NCBI GenBank assembly: GCA_026419775.2
Contig: JAOPGA020000059.1
Span: 60,174 to 124,173, forward strand
Source: Acrasis kona
Taxonomy: Eukaryota; Heterolobosea; Eutetramitea; Acrasida; Acrasidae
Direction of reading: 5' to 3'
DNA length: 64,000 bases
The notes under the pieces were generated by a model. That model did no database searches and was not told where the DNA came from. It was given only the letters and a program-made list of their open reading frames with translations. How positions within the stretch are numbered: position 1 is the first letter of the stretch; each line of letters opens with the position of its first letter. Made by a program: the position numbers and the translations under genes. Shown in pieces: positions 31,347 to 40,541 of the stretch.

Positions 31347-32867
31347 TTACAAGATGAACCTCGACAAATCAGCAGTCTTCATCAACGGTCCCACCTTCTC
31401 CCTAATCATCTCCTTCGTAATTTGTATCTTCTGTCCCTTGTATTCTGGCGCATTAAAACTAACTTCCTCCAGCACCTTCTCCATGATGGTCAACAACCTC
31501 CTGGCGCCAATGTTCTCGATGCTGCTGTTCACTTCCGCACCCACCGCTGCAATCTCCTTGATGGCATCTTCGGGGAATTCCAAATCCACATCTTCGGTCT
31601 TTAGCAATGCGACATTTTGCTTGATGATGTTGTGCTCCGGTTCGATCAATATCCTGTACAAATCCTGCTCGCTCAATCCCTTTAGTTCCACCCTGACCGG
31701 CAATCTTCCCTGTAATTCGGCCAACATGTCGCTAGGCTTCACGGAGTGGAACGCACCCGACGCAATGAATAAAATGTGATCGGTCTTTACGTTTCCATAC
31801 TTTGTGGAAATGACGGTTCCTTCGATCATGGGCAACAAATCACGTTGGACTCCTTCTGCACTCGCGTCGTGTCCGTGATCTTTTGCGCCGGTACAAATCT
31901 TATCAATCTCGTCGATGAACACGATTCCATCCTCCTCGACTGCACGTATGGCTTCGTTGTTTATTTGGTTCTGGTCGATCAATTTATCGATCTCGGCGTC
32001 GATCAATGGCTCCCAACAATCCTTGACCTTCATTGTTTTTTGAACCGTTAATGGCGTTTTGCGAGTGGCTTGGATGCTCTGTAGCAGAGGAACCGCCTCC
32101 ACAATGTCCGAATATAAATTCTTCTGCGGTTGCTTGTCCGGCAGATCGACGGTGATGTTCTTCTCGTCGAAACCTCCCTCCCTTAATACGGATAATATTT
32201 CTGCTCTTCCTCTGCTCATGCTGTAATCGGATTCCTTTCCTGCGAAAAAATCAACGACGATATTTTCGACGCGATCTCTGGCGTCCTTCTTGTGCTTCTC
32301 CTTTAGTTTGTTTCTTGTGTGTTGTATGCCAATGTCCATCAGGTCCCTGATGATCTGATCTACATCTCTCCCGTGGAATCCCACCTCGGTAAACTTGGTC
32401 GCCTCCACTTTGATGAATGGGGCTTGACATAATTTGGCTAGACGACGGGCTATTTCTGTTTTTCCGACTCCTGTTGGTCCGATCATCAAAATGTTTTTGG
32501 GGACGACTTCTTCTTTTAGCTCCTGGCTTAGATTGTGTCTTCTCCAACGATTACGAAGGGCATTCGCGACTGCTTTTTTGGCTTCGGTTTGACCGACGAT
32601 AAATCTGTTTAATTCGTCCACGACTTGTTTCGGTGTGAGAGCGCTGATGAAATCTTTAAACGTGTAAGTGGATCATGTATTGTTCTCAAAAGTACCTGAC
32701 TGCGAGTAGTCGCTGCCCTTCTCATCTCTGGGCGGTGCTTGTACCTCTTCATTTGATCTGGATAATGTGTGGAAACTACATCTAGAACCGTGTATATTTA
32801 TTCTTGAAATTTTCGAAACTTTGTTCAAGTTAGCAGATCTAGCTGCACATCGCCTGAAGGATTGCAT
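31347..32867 (-). CDS. hslU: HslU, ATPase subunit of mitochondrial HslVU protease
   Basis: Two exons, 32867-32696 and 32653-31347 (42-nt intron), 492 residues. Exon 1 encodes a basic Ser/Arg-rich presequence (MQSFRRCAARSANLNK). The HslU body starts ALTPKQVVDELNRFIVGQTE and has Walker A GPTGVGKTE, the I-domain, Walker B GIVFIDEIDKI, sensor residues and the C-terminal ADLSRFIL, the tail that inserts into HslV to open it. Length suits HslU plus presequence. It should unfold substrates for HslV in the mitochondrial matrix. HslVU survives in only some eukaryotes. HslV is not in this window. Confidence 0.93.
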
Positions 32868-33184
32868 TTGTTTTGATTCTTGTTGTTCCTATGTTCAAGT
32901 TGACTCTCTCTTTGATTAATTCCGCTGCACTCAACCAATCGCCAATAACCTACTTTTCGGACATTGGTTGACACGAGAAAAAGTTGAAAAGTAGTGTGTT
33001 GCACACTAATATTGACTGTTTTTTTGTTTTACGATTTCTATCGGAGTATAAATATTGTACAGGAGGGCTACTTAATATATCACAAAGGTAAGGTTCTTTT
33101 TGCATTAGTAAGAAAAGCTGACAATGATTTTCTCCAACACACTTTTATTTTATTTCGCGTTGTTATTATAGTACTATAATAATC

Positions 33185-35526
33185 ATGTCCGAAAATCATT
33201 TTATTGGCAACATTCTCGACGACAATACAGAAGACGAGCGCCAAAGACGAGTGTTGCTGAACATGTTAAAACCTATGGCCGAGAATAAACTTTTAATGGA
33301 TAAAAAGGCAGAATTCGCAAAATTCCGCAGCACCAGCGCCCCTCCAGAAATGGACTCCAATCTAGAACCCACCACGGTACGTTATCGTCTCATACAATGT
33401 AACTAAATCACCACTCTTAGCCAATCACTCATAACGAACCCATGGATCAGTTTCGTGCGGATCCTGCATACTACACATATTATCACCAAAGGCGTGCGCT
33501 AAATCCCAGACTACCGCCCCCAATCAACACTTCATGGGCCAGTCACAGCTCCGTGTACGGTGATGTCGGAGTAGATTCTGATCATTCATTTTACGATGAA
33601 GGTAGCGCATGGGACAACAAACCGTCTTCTCCTCAACCCATCCAGAAACCCATCCCTCTCCACACCTCTAGCTCTCTGGTCGCTCGCATACAAGAGGACT
33701 TCCCGCGCACTCCGAGTCCCGTCTACAGCAAACGTCACTCTGCAGACATGGAACAGTTGACCACCAACACTAGTCAAGTATTTAGTGGTTACGCCGCACA
33801 GCCGCAACAGACTTTGAGAAATCCCACCGCCCAGCATCCTCAGCAGCAACAGCAAACCAATCCTTCGCTGCCAAGAGTGACCAGCAGAGGAAACATATCG
33901 GCGCCCACTCCCATGTTCTTCCCTGATGCGAGCGATCCCAACGTGCTGGCCCAACAGATACAAAACTTAACGCTGGAGAGATCGTCCATGAACCGGTTCC
34001 AGAATCCACAGCTGACCATCAACCAGCCGTCTCCGAACTACATTAGCAGCCCGTATGGACAGACTCATCAGTTCTCCAACAATGACATGTATGGATTGTA
34101 TAACTATCAACAGACACCACAAGTACTTCAGCAGACTCAATTACAGATTGCTCAACAACAATTGTTACAGCTGCAACAACAGCAGCTACAACAACAACAG
34201 CAACAACAGGCAGCGCTTCGTAAATTCCAAGTGAGTCCTCGCATGATGAGTCCATCTTCGCCTTATGATGAATACCCAACCACATCATCCACATCGCCCA
34301 TGTTCGATGCGCACAGCCACCACCATCACTCCAATAACATTTCCAACGGAAACATGAAACCAGCACCAGTCAGCACCAATGACATCTCTCACTCCAGGTC
34401 AAACCCATCTTCCAACAATTCATCACATCGCAGCAAACGTCAAAAACAACAAGAGGAGGCCGCAGCAGCAGCAACGTCGCCTGGTCCTCGCAGCAAGTTG
34501 ATGGAGGAATTCAAATCGGGAAGAGGAAGGAAGTTCGAAATCAAGGACATTCAGAACCACGTCGTCGAATTCTCGCGCGATCAGCACGGCAGTCGATTCA
34601 TCCAACAAAAATTAGAGACGGCCAACAAGGCGGAGAAGGAATTGGTGTTCGAGGAGATTTATCCGGAAGCATTGGAGCTCATGACGGACGTGTTTGGAAA
34701 TTACGTGATCCAGAAATTCTTCGAACATGGATTGCCGCATCAAAAGAGACAATTGGCACAATCGCTCAAGGGGCACGTTCTCACTCTGACGTTACAGACT
34801 TATGGGTGCAGGGTGATCCAAAAGGCAATGGAAGTGATCGAAGATCAGGACAAGAAGATTATATGCGACGAGCTTGATGGACACGTGATGAGATGCGTTC
34901 AAGATCAGAACGGCAATCACGTGATTCAGAAATGCATCGAGAAGGTTCCCACCCTCATGGTGCAGTTCATCGTGGATAGTTTCGTCGGAAACGTGGTGAG
35001 CCAAGCGGTGCATGCTTATGGATGTAGAGTGATTCAACGCATTTTGGAACATTGCGAAGAGAATCAGAGCAAAGTGATTCTGAACGAAATCATGGTGAAC
35101 AGCGCGCGATTGGTCAGGGATCAATACGGCAACTACGTGGTCCAGCACGTGCTCGAACACGGTCACAAGGGTCACAAGGCATTGATCATCAAGAGCTTGA
35201 AGGGTCACATCCTCACGTTGAGTCACAACAAGTTTGCGAGCAACGTGATTGAAAAGTGCTTCCAGTACGGAAACAAAAAAGAGAGACAGGAGCTGTTGGA
35301 CGAGATTGCTGGAAAGAATAGCGGAAAGGACATTTCTCAATCGCCCTTGTTTAACATGATGAAGGATCAATATGCTAATTATGTGATCCAGAAGATTATT
35401 GAGCTGAGCGACGACAGTCAGCGTTATTGGTTGTTCGAAGTTATGAAGCCTCACTTGACTGCGATCCGAAGGTTGACCTACGGTAAGCATATTATTGCTT
35501 GTGTGGAGCGTTATTACAAGTTTTGA
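33185..35526 (+). CDS. Pumilio-family RNA-binding protein
   Basis: Two exons, 33185-33376 and 33421-35526 (44-nt intron), 765 residues. The N-terminal 420 residues are Gln/Ser/Pro-rich. The PUM-HD (about 425-765) has eight repeats whose base-contact triplets can be read: SRFIQ, NYVIQ, CRVIQ, NHVIQ, CRVIQ, NYVVQ, SNVIE, NYVIQ. This is the same series as human PUM1, so binding to UGUANAUA in 3' UTRs is expected. It probably recruits deadenylases; CNOT4 in this window belongs to the partner complex. A GTAAGG...TATAG pair at about 33089-33171 suggests a 5' UTR intron. Confidence 0.93.
34130..34210. repeat. CAA/CAG coding microsatellite
   Basis: A run of CAA and CAG codons in the Pumilio N-terminus encodes nearly pure poly-Gln. 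Confidence 0.8.
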
Positions 35527-35679
35527 GAAGGTTCACTGAAAATGTACAACGTTTATAAATATTGTTAAAAATTTGTAATCAATTGGTTGATTCGCGTGTG
35601 TTTTGTTCTTTAGAAGGCATGAATCAATGAAAATGTACAACGTTTATATTGTTAAAAATTTGTAACCATTGGTCGATTC
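35526..35679. repeat. imperfect direct repeat of about 60 bp
   Basis: Segment 35526-35593 recurs at 35612-35679: AGAAGG, then TGAAAATGTACAACGTTTAT, TTGTTAAAAATTTGTAA and TTGG-TGATTC. Copy 1 is the 3' flank of the Pumilio gene. Copy 2 supplies the last codons and stop of the next gene on the opposite strand. Confidence 0.75.
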
Positions 35680-36509
35680 ATCTTTTTGTAGAACAGGCCT
35701 CGAAGAATGTTGTGGATGTGTGACTTGTGAACGTAGGCATGTCTCTTTTGTAGAATTTTAAATCTTTCCACTTGTTCTAAAAGTTCTTGTTGTATCCGTG
35801 ACTGTTCCTGCTCTAATCTCTGCTCTTCTTGTTGCTTCTTGTATGACTCATTGTGAGTGATTGTGTGCTGGAGCTTTTCACATGTTTGTTTTGTCTCCGA
35901 TAACTCTTGAGTTAGATCCTTAACTTGTTGGGTTAACCTCTTGTTCTGAATCACCAGCTTGTCCTTTTCCTTCATGTACTTTTCTCCCATGTGAATGATT
36001 TGTTTATTACTTTCTTCTTGCACTTGGTCGCTCATTTGCTGTATTTTAATTTCCAGCTCTCTTGCATTGTTGGCAATTTCTTTTGTGGCCATGTTATACA
36101 TGTTTTGATAGTAGTCACGGTCCTTTGATAACTGTACAATGTTTTCTGCTTGTAAGGAAAGATTTTCGTTACATTTATCATTCTGCTTTCTTAACGATTC
36201 GACTTCAACAGTAAGCGTTGAAAGTTCTTTGTTCCTCTCTTCAACCAACTCCAACGCCGCTGTCAGTTCTAATGAAGTTTTTTTTAAATCATCATTGTCT
36301 TTGACTATTTCTTCACTAAAGGGACCACTTTCAGGAGATTCATTCAACTTTGAAACCTCTTCATTTTGAGATGGTTTGGTGATATGACTGTCGTCGTGTA
36401 CGTTCTCGTTTTCAATAATTACATCGTTATTTTCCTGCAGATTTTCACTTGTGTGATCCTCAGGGCTCTCTGAGTTTTTGGGTGTGGCTCGTTTATGTTT
36501 CTTGGTCAT
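35652..36509 (-). CDS. coiled-coil protein, unrecognised
   Basis: Single exon, 285 residues from the ATG at 36509 (MTKKHKRATP); an earlier in-frame ATG at 36569 adds 20 residues. A charged N-terminus is followed by a nearly continuous coiled coil (about 75-255, e.g. ALELVEERNKELSTLTVEVE, NKRLTQQVKDLTQEL) and a basic end, HAYVHKSHIHNILRGLFYKK. The C-terminal residues lie in the duplicated segment shared with the Pumilio 3' flank, so the original end may have been replaced. Function unknown. Confidence 0.65.
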   Translation of the reverse strand: MTKKHKRATPKNSESPEDHTSENLQENNDVIIENENVHDDSHITKPSQNEEVSKLNESPESGPFSEEIVKDNDDLKKTSLELTAALELVEERNKELSTLTVEVESLRKQNDKCNENLSLQAENIVQLSKDRDYYQNMYNMATKEIANNARELEIKIQQMSDQVQEESNKQIIHMGEKYMKEKDKLVIQNKRLTQQVKDLTQELSETKQTCEKLQHTITHNESYKKQQEEQRLEQEQSRIQQELLEQVERFKILQKRHAYVHKSHIHNILRGLFYKKMNRPMVTNF

Positions 36510-36721
36510 TACAATGAGAGGCAATTTGGTTGGTGAAGAAGAAGAAAAGATCAGGGTGCTTGTGGTCAAATTATAAAGATTTATGGGATAGTAATAGAGA
36601 TCCTAATATTTATTGGAGACCATGCCCATTAATCAAATATCGTTCATACATCATTGATAAGCGCTTTAAAAAACATTCAAAATAAAATTGATGAACGTAA
36701 GCGCTTCAGACAAACACAATT

Positions 36722-36884
36722 GATGGCATCCGTACTTGAAATTTATGATATTGATGATATGGAGGATCCAGAATATATTCAAACCGATGATGACGGTCTT
36801 TTAGGTGAGGAAAACACCGCTCCATCAACAAGGACCACAAGGCAGGAAGAATTGTACGGTGAAATGGAGTATGACCAAGACTAA
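36722..36884 (+). CDS. small acidic protein or remnant
   Basis: From the ATG at 36722, 53 residues (MASVLEIYDIDDMEDPEY...). The frame stays open upstream to about 36633 with coding-like content (ALKNIQNKIDERKRF), so a 5' exon may be missing. Downstream, a GTGAAA donor at 36861 and an AAG acceptor at 36924 would add QITTIAQQRLENLEAGL and a stop near 37021. Another coding-like frame at about 36560-36670 needs a one-base shift to join. The locus may be a broken gene. Confidence 0.3.
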
Positions 36885-36977
36885 CACTTGAAGTATAAAA
36901 TACAAGTACTGAAATGAAGAAAAACAAATTACAACGATTGCACAACAACGATTGGAAAATCTAGAGGCCGGACTAAT

Positions 36978-37655
36978 TCATGAAAATCGGGATTGGAGGT
37001 TTCTCACCTGGCATAGGTAATAGCTTGGTACCTTGTCTTCAGTTTCGTTGATAGTTCCCCAGGCATACAAGGTGTGGTCTAAAGTCAAGGCTATTACGAA
37101 ATTGTGTTCATCACAACAAACCTCCAGCAGGATAATCCCAAAAGTAGTAGGGTAAGTGTTGTTATACACGAGTCCCAAAACATCATATGCATGTATCAAA
37201 TATAACGTCATAACTACAACTTCTATAGTTAGGGACAAAATTCGATCAAAGCAAAAATTTTAATTAGTGACCTTTGGGTACTCCTAAAAAAGATACTTGC
37301 AGAGAGTATATTAAGTATGGTCGCGAAAAATGATATACCAGCTGAGCAGCATACAAAAATCGATGTTATAGAAACCAAATGGTTGCGATGCTCAAACTTG
37401 ATATAATTCTTTGTACCGTAATAAATCATGAACACCGACCGTATGAGTACGAGGACACATAAAATAATTAATGATGTTGATATTTGATTCGACAATCTAT
37501 ATAGTTGGTGTTCCATGTCCATTTTCATCTGTGGTGTTTGCTGATAACATTCTTCTGTAATAATTGGAATACTTGGAGTCGTGGTGTCCTCTTCAACATC
37601 AGAACAAGGTTTGTGGGACAAAAGCAACCTTGATATCTGTATGTGTGTTCTTCAT
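36978..37655 (-). CDS. possible membrane protein with an RCC1-like segment; structure unresolved
   Basis: A first piece starting at ATG 37655 and splicing over 37628-37589 gives a Thr/Pro/Met-rich stretch and two membrane spans (TSLIILCVLVLIRSVFMIYY and SIFVCCSAGISFFATILNIL). A second frame, 37238-36978, continues with VVVMTLYLIHAYDVLGLVYN and an RCC1-like stretch, LLEVCCDEHNFVIALTLDH then TLYAWG. The two can be joined by a GTACCC...CTAACTATAG intron or by a single-base change. A CAG|GTGAGA donor near 37009 hints at yet another exon. It may be an intact spliced gene or a decaying one. Confidence 0.3.
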
Positions 37656-37809
37656 ATCTACTTCTAACGAAAGAAACGAAAGCTGAAATTGTAAAGTTCT
37701 AATGGAAGTTGAAACGAAAATGAAAGGGCCAAATGAATGAAATTTCGAAACAAACTGCTTTTTTTAACCCACTTATAAAAAATGACAATTCGTCTAATAG
37801 TGAACAGAA

Positions 37810-38223
37810 ATGACAAACGAAGCAGAGATAGAAACGAACCATATGATCATGTTAAAAAGATTAGTTGTAAGTCACACAACACACAACAAAAGCACTCAAC
37901 ATGTTATTGTAGTGGGTGGTGGAGGTCAGAGTGGAGGTGGTCAGAAACAGAATGTTATTGACAGTCCTACGTTATTCAAGCACATCCAAATCTCCAATGG
38001 AAAGAAAGAGTTCACATATGATGTGGATTGTGATTTGAAACTCTCGGAACTGATTTTGCACCCCACATTTGGCAAGAGAGTACAGAAGTACGTGAAGGAC
38101 CTATATTTGCAAGATCCAAGCAAAGTTGTCGTGATGGTGAACCAGATGGAAACAGGATTATCAAGAACTGTACGTAGCATCAACAAATCGGCAATTGTAT
38201 ACTTTGACAAGGAAGAAGAATAA
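37810..38223 (+). CDS. small protein with a probable ubiquitin-like or PB1-like fold
   Basis: Single exon, 137 residues. The N-terminus ends in a Gly-rich run (VVGGGGQSGGGQ). The rest alternates strands and helices (FKHIQISNGKKEFTYDVDCD, LKLSELILHPTFGKRVQKYV, KVVVMVNQ, SAIVYFDKEEE), as in beta-grasp domains. A TATA-like ACTTATAAAAAA lies about 40 bp upstream. No family is recognised; the neighbour at 38305 has a similar plan. Confidence 0.6.
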   Translation: MTNEAEIETNHMIMLKRLVVSHTTHNKSTQHVIVVGGGGQSGGGQKQNVIDSPTLFKHIQISNGKKEFTYDVDCDLKLSELILHPTFGKRVQKYVKDLYLQDPSKVVVMVNQMETGLSRTVRSINKSAIVYFDKEEE

Positions 38224-38304
38224 ATTGAGGTTTTTAAAACTACTTTTTATTCATTGAGAACTTTTAACCAAGCATAAGGCCACCCAATCACATCTCCACG
38301 GTGA

Positions 38305-38571
38305 GTGGGTGGTGGAGGTGCTGTGCAGCAAATACAGACATGCAAAGTGCGTTTTGATGGCAAAACATATGAGATCCAATTATCTAAGATGCCAGACAGT
38401 GTCGATGAATTAAAGTCAAAAATCAAAAATCACCTTTTAGAAGACGATGTTCTAAAACAAGTGGATGAAATCAATACTATTGTTAGGGATGACATGGTCC
38501 AAGTAACTAAAAGTGTGGCCAAAGCGGCAGCAGGCAAACAATTTGATATCACTATATTGAATAGAAATTGA
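38305..38571 (+). CDS. beta-grasp-like open frame lacking a clear start
   Basis: Open frame of 88 codons with CKVRFDGKTYEIQLSKM, a helix VDELKSKIKNHLLED, and FDITILNRN at the end, a plan like ubiquitin-like or PB1 domains. It begins with a Gly-rich VGGGG run as in the preceding gene, but has no upstream ATG; the first in-frame ATG (38389) would cut the domain. It may lack a first exon (GTGAGT...GCAG at 38301-38329 could be an intron), or be a truncated duplicate of the 37810 gene. Confidence 0.4.
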   Translation: MGGGGAVQQIQTCKVRFDGKTYEIQLSKMPDSVDELKSKIKNHLLEDDVLKQVDEINTIVRDDMVQVTKSVAKAAAGKQFDITILNRN

Positions 38572-39104
38572 AAAAAGGAAATGGTGACGAGGAGATTAGG
38601 ATTACTGAGTGGTACTTGCCGAACCTCAAATATATATATTTTTTTATAAAATGCATGTAAGTGAAAATTTCTCTTGTAATGTTTCTAATGTTCGGTTGGA
38701 AAAGTATGGTATGTTGCCTAGTCATTCTTCGATGAGTGTTGGAAATTTAATTTGATTTTTCGATTTCTAGTTGTGGTGTATCTCCAACATAAAATTTTTA
38801 TTATAATACACATAAATGACAAAATTTTATTACCAACATCCGTTATAGTCTAGGGCTAGAACTCAACAGGGTGTTGAACTGTTGATTCTTTCAGTGAGAT
38901 ATCCGTTGAATGATTTGAAATAATCAAATTTTATATTTTACTCCTTACCAACGCTTACAAAGGACTTTCTTTCGAATGTTCAATTATCTTTTTGTAAATA
39001 AACTATTTTTGAATAGACATTCCGTCGGACAGTCCTCAGTTTACTTGATGCACACCGGTATAAAATGATTCAATTTCCAGTTCTTATACAAACAAACCAA
39101 CAAC
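38572..39104. other. intergenic region upstream of PB1-UBA gene
   Basis: AT-rich, no supported coding segment. A TATA-like GGTATAAAATG at about 39058-39068 stands some 45 bp before the ATG at 39105, followed by a CAAACAAACCAACAAC leader. Confidence 0.45.
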
Positions 39105-39803
39105 ATGTCTATAATTGATACCAAGATATATTTCGACAAAGATAACCAGAAGGATATTCGCAGGATCTGCCTACCAAAGGAGATTACTTTGAACGTGTTA
39201 GTTACACTCATTAAAGATAGTCATCCCTGGGTCGACTTGAGAACATCTGACATTAAATATCAAGATGAGGACAAGGAGTGGGTACAACTATCTACCGAGG
39301 CTGACTGGGCCATGGCAAAATCGGTAATTGCAAATAACAAGATCCCCTTGCGTATGACCATAAGCAACAATAGATTTGCACATCAACCATCTCAACCTAA
39401 TCAAGATGCCACGCAACAACCACAACAACAACAGCAGCAGCAACAAGAACAACCAAATGCACAATTTCCTTTTGGACAAGGCATCGATATTAACCAGTTA
39501 ATCTCAACTTATGGTCCAATGTTCCAATCGTACATGCAGAATTTGAAGTCACAAGCACCGAACATGTTTGGCTCAGAGCAGATGCGATCATTTGATCCTT
39601 CAAAAATTCAAGAGATGTTGCAAGGTCTCCTTTCTGGACAAAACAATCAACAACCACAAAATAGACCCTCCGCACGAGATTTTCGCACTGAATTAGATCA
39701 GTTGTTTGCAATGGGCTTCGGAGATGTTGCTACGAATACAAGACTTCTTGAAAAGTACGATGGAGATGTAAACATGGTTGTACAGGATTTGATGAACCAA
39801 TAA
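39105..39803 (+). CDS. PB1-UBA protein, possible selective-autophagy or ubiquitin adaptor
   Basis: Single exon, 232 residues. An N-terminal PB1 domain (about 4-87) has the acidic OPCA pattern in YQDEDKEWVQLSTEADWAMA and a basic KEITLNVLV side. A Gln-rich linker leads to a short helical block (INQLISTYGPMFQSYMQNL) and a C-terminal UBA domain (about 195-232, LDQLFAMGFGDV...VQDLMNQ with the M-G-F loop). PB1 plus UBA is shared with p62/NBR1, which also carry ZZ and LIR elements; no ZZ finger is present here. It should oligomerise and bind ubiquitin. Confidence 0.8.
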   Translation: MSIIDTKIYFDKDNQKDIRRICLPKEITLNVLVTLIKDSHPWVDLRTSDIKYQDEDKEWVQLSTEADWAMAKSVIANNKIPLRMTISNNRFAHQPSQPNQDATQQPQQQQQQQQEQPNAQFPFGQGIDINQLISTYGPMFQSYMQNLKSQAPNMFGSEQMRSFDPSKIQEMLQGLLSGQNNQQPQNRPSARDFRTELDQLFAMGFGDVATNTRLLEKYDGDVNMVVQDLMNQ

Positions 39804-39819
39804 ATGTATATTTATAATC

Positions 39820-40136
39820 TTAATTTTTAATTAAAAAATCATTGACTTTCTGATTGACATATCCTGTTATTGTTACTCTTCCTCTAGATAGTACTTGTGT
39901 TTCCGTTTTAATAGTGACAATTGTGATAAAAAATTTCGTAAATCTTGGCCAGGCCAAAGAAGTTCCTCCCGTGAACTCTATATCATTGTATTGATACATA
40001 AATGGAGGACGAACATATGTAACAATTAAGGAATGTACCTACCTAAAATACAAATAATTGTTGATAAAAGGTATGTCACAATTACTAAAAATAATCCGTC
40101 AAGTATAAATTTAGCTGAAAAATAAACAAATGACAT
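39820..40136 (-). CDS. small single-span membrane protein, unrecognised
   Basis: Two exons, 40136-40043 and 39977-39820 (65-nt intron, GTAGGT...ATATAG), 83 residues. The first exon encodes one membrane span (LFLVIVTYLLSTIICIL); the second a basic/hydrophobic tail with SLAWPRFTKFFITIV and GRVTITGYVNQKVNDF. Codon use and the frame-restoring join support it. Its stop is 16 bp from the PB1-UBA stop, and its ATG is only 27 bp from the ATG of the next divergent gene. Function unknown. Confidence 0.5.
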
Positions 40137-40163
40137 AACAACAACACAAAAACACAAGCAAGC

Positions 40164-40523
40164 ATGACTACCATCCAAACATACGTAACATCACCTGCCA
40201 ACTCAGAGATGAACTTGACCCAAACCATTGCGGGCAAACCTAGCTCAATTAAACACTTGACATCAATGTTTTCTCAAAAAATAGAAGAGGCTTCAAGAGA
40301 CGAAGAGAAGAGGAGATCTCTTATTAAGTCACCCTGTAAGGACATCTTGGATCAAACTACGTTAAGCGCACCAAACTCAACTTCTGCGTTGTCTCCAGGC
40401 TCATCAATACAAAGAAGTGTTAAGTCACCATTAAAGAATCTAACGTTTAATGAATTAATGGGAGCCAAACCTGCTCCTAAAATAGGATACAACAATTTAT
40501 ACACAAAAGGCTCATTTCAATAA
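40164..40523 (+). CDS. small Ser/Thr-rich protein, unrecognised
   Basis: Single exon, 119 residues, with Ser-Pro sites (KSPCKD, LSPGSS, KSPLKN) and a conserved-looking end, LTFNELMGAKPAPKIGYNNL. It is probably disordered. An A/C-rich leader (ACAACACAAAAACACAAGC) precedes the ATG, as in other highly expressed genes here. Its stop is 18 bp from the GCP4 stop. Confidence 0.6.
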   Translation: MTTIQTYVTSPANSEMNLTQTIAGKPSSIKHLTSMFSQKIEEASRDEEKRRSLIKSPCKDILDQTTLSAPNSTSALSPGSSIQRSVKSPLKNLTFNELMGAKPAPKIGYNNLYTKGSFQ

Positions 40524-40541
40524 AACATTACAAACATTTAA

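Noticed and set aside
33586-34366. Long antisense frames over the Pumilio N-terminus
   Set aside because: They mirror a Gln/Ser/Pro-rich coding sequence; low complexity gives long shadow frames.
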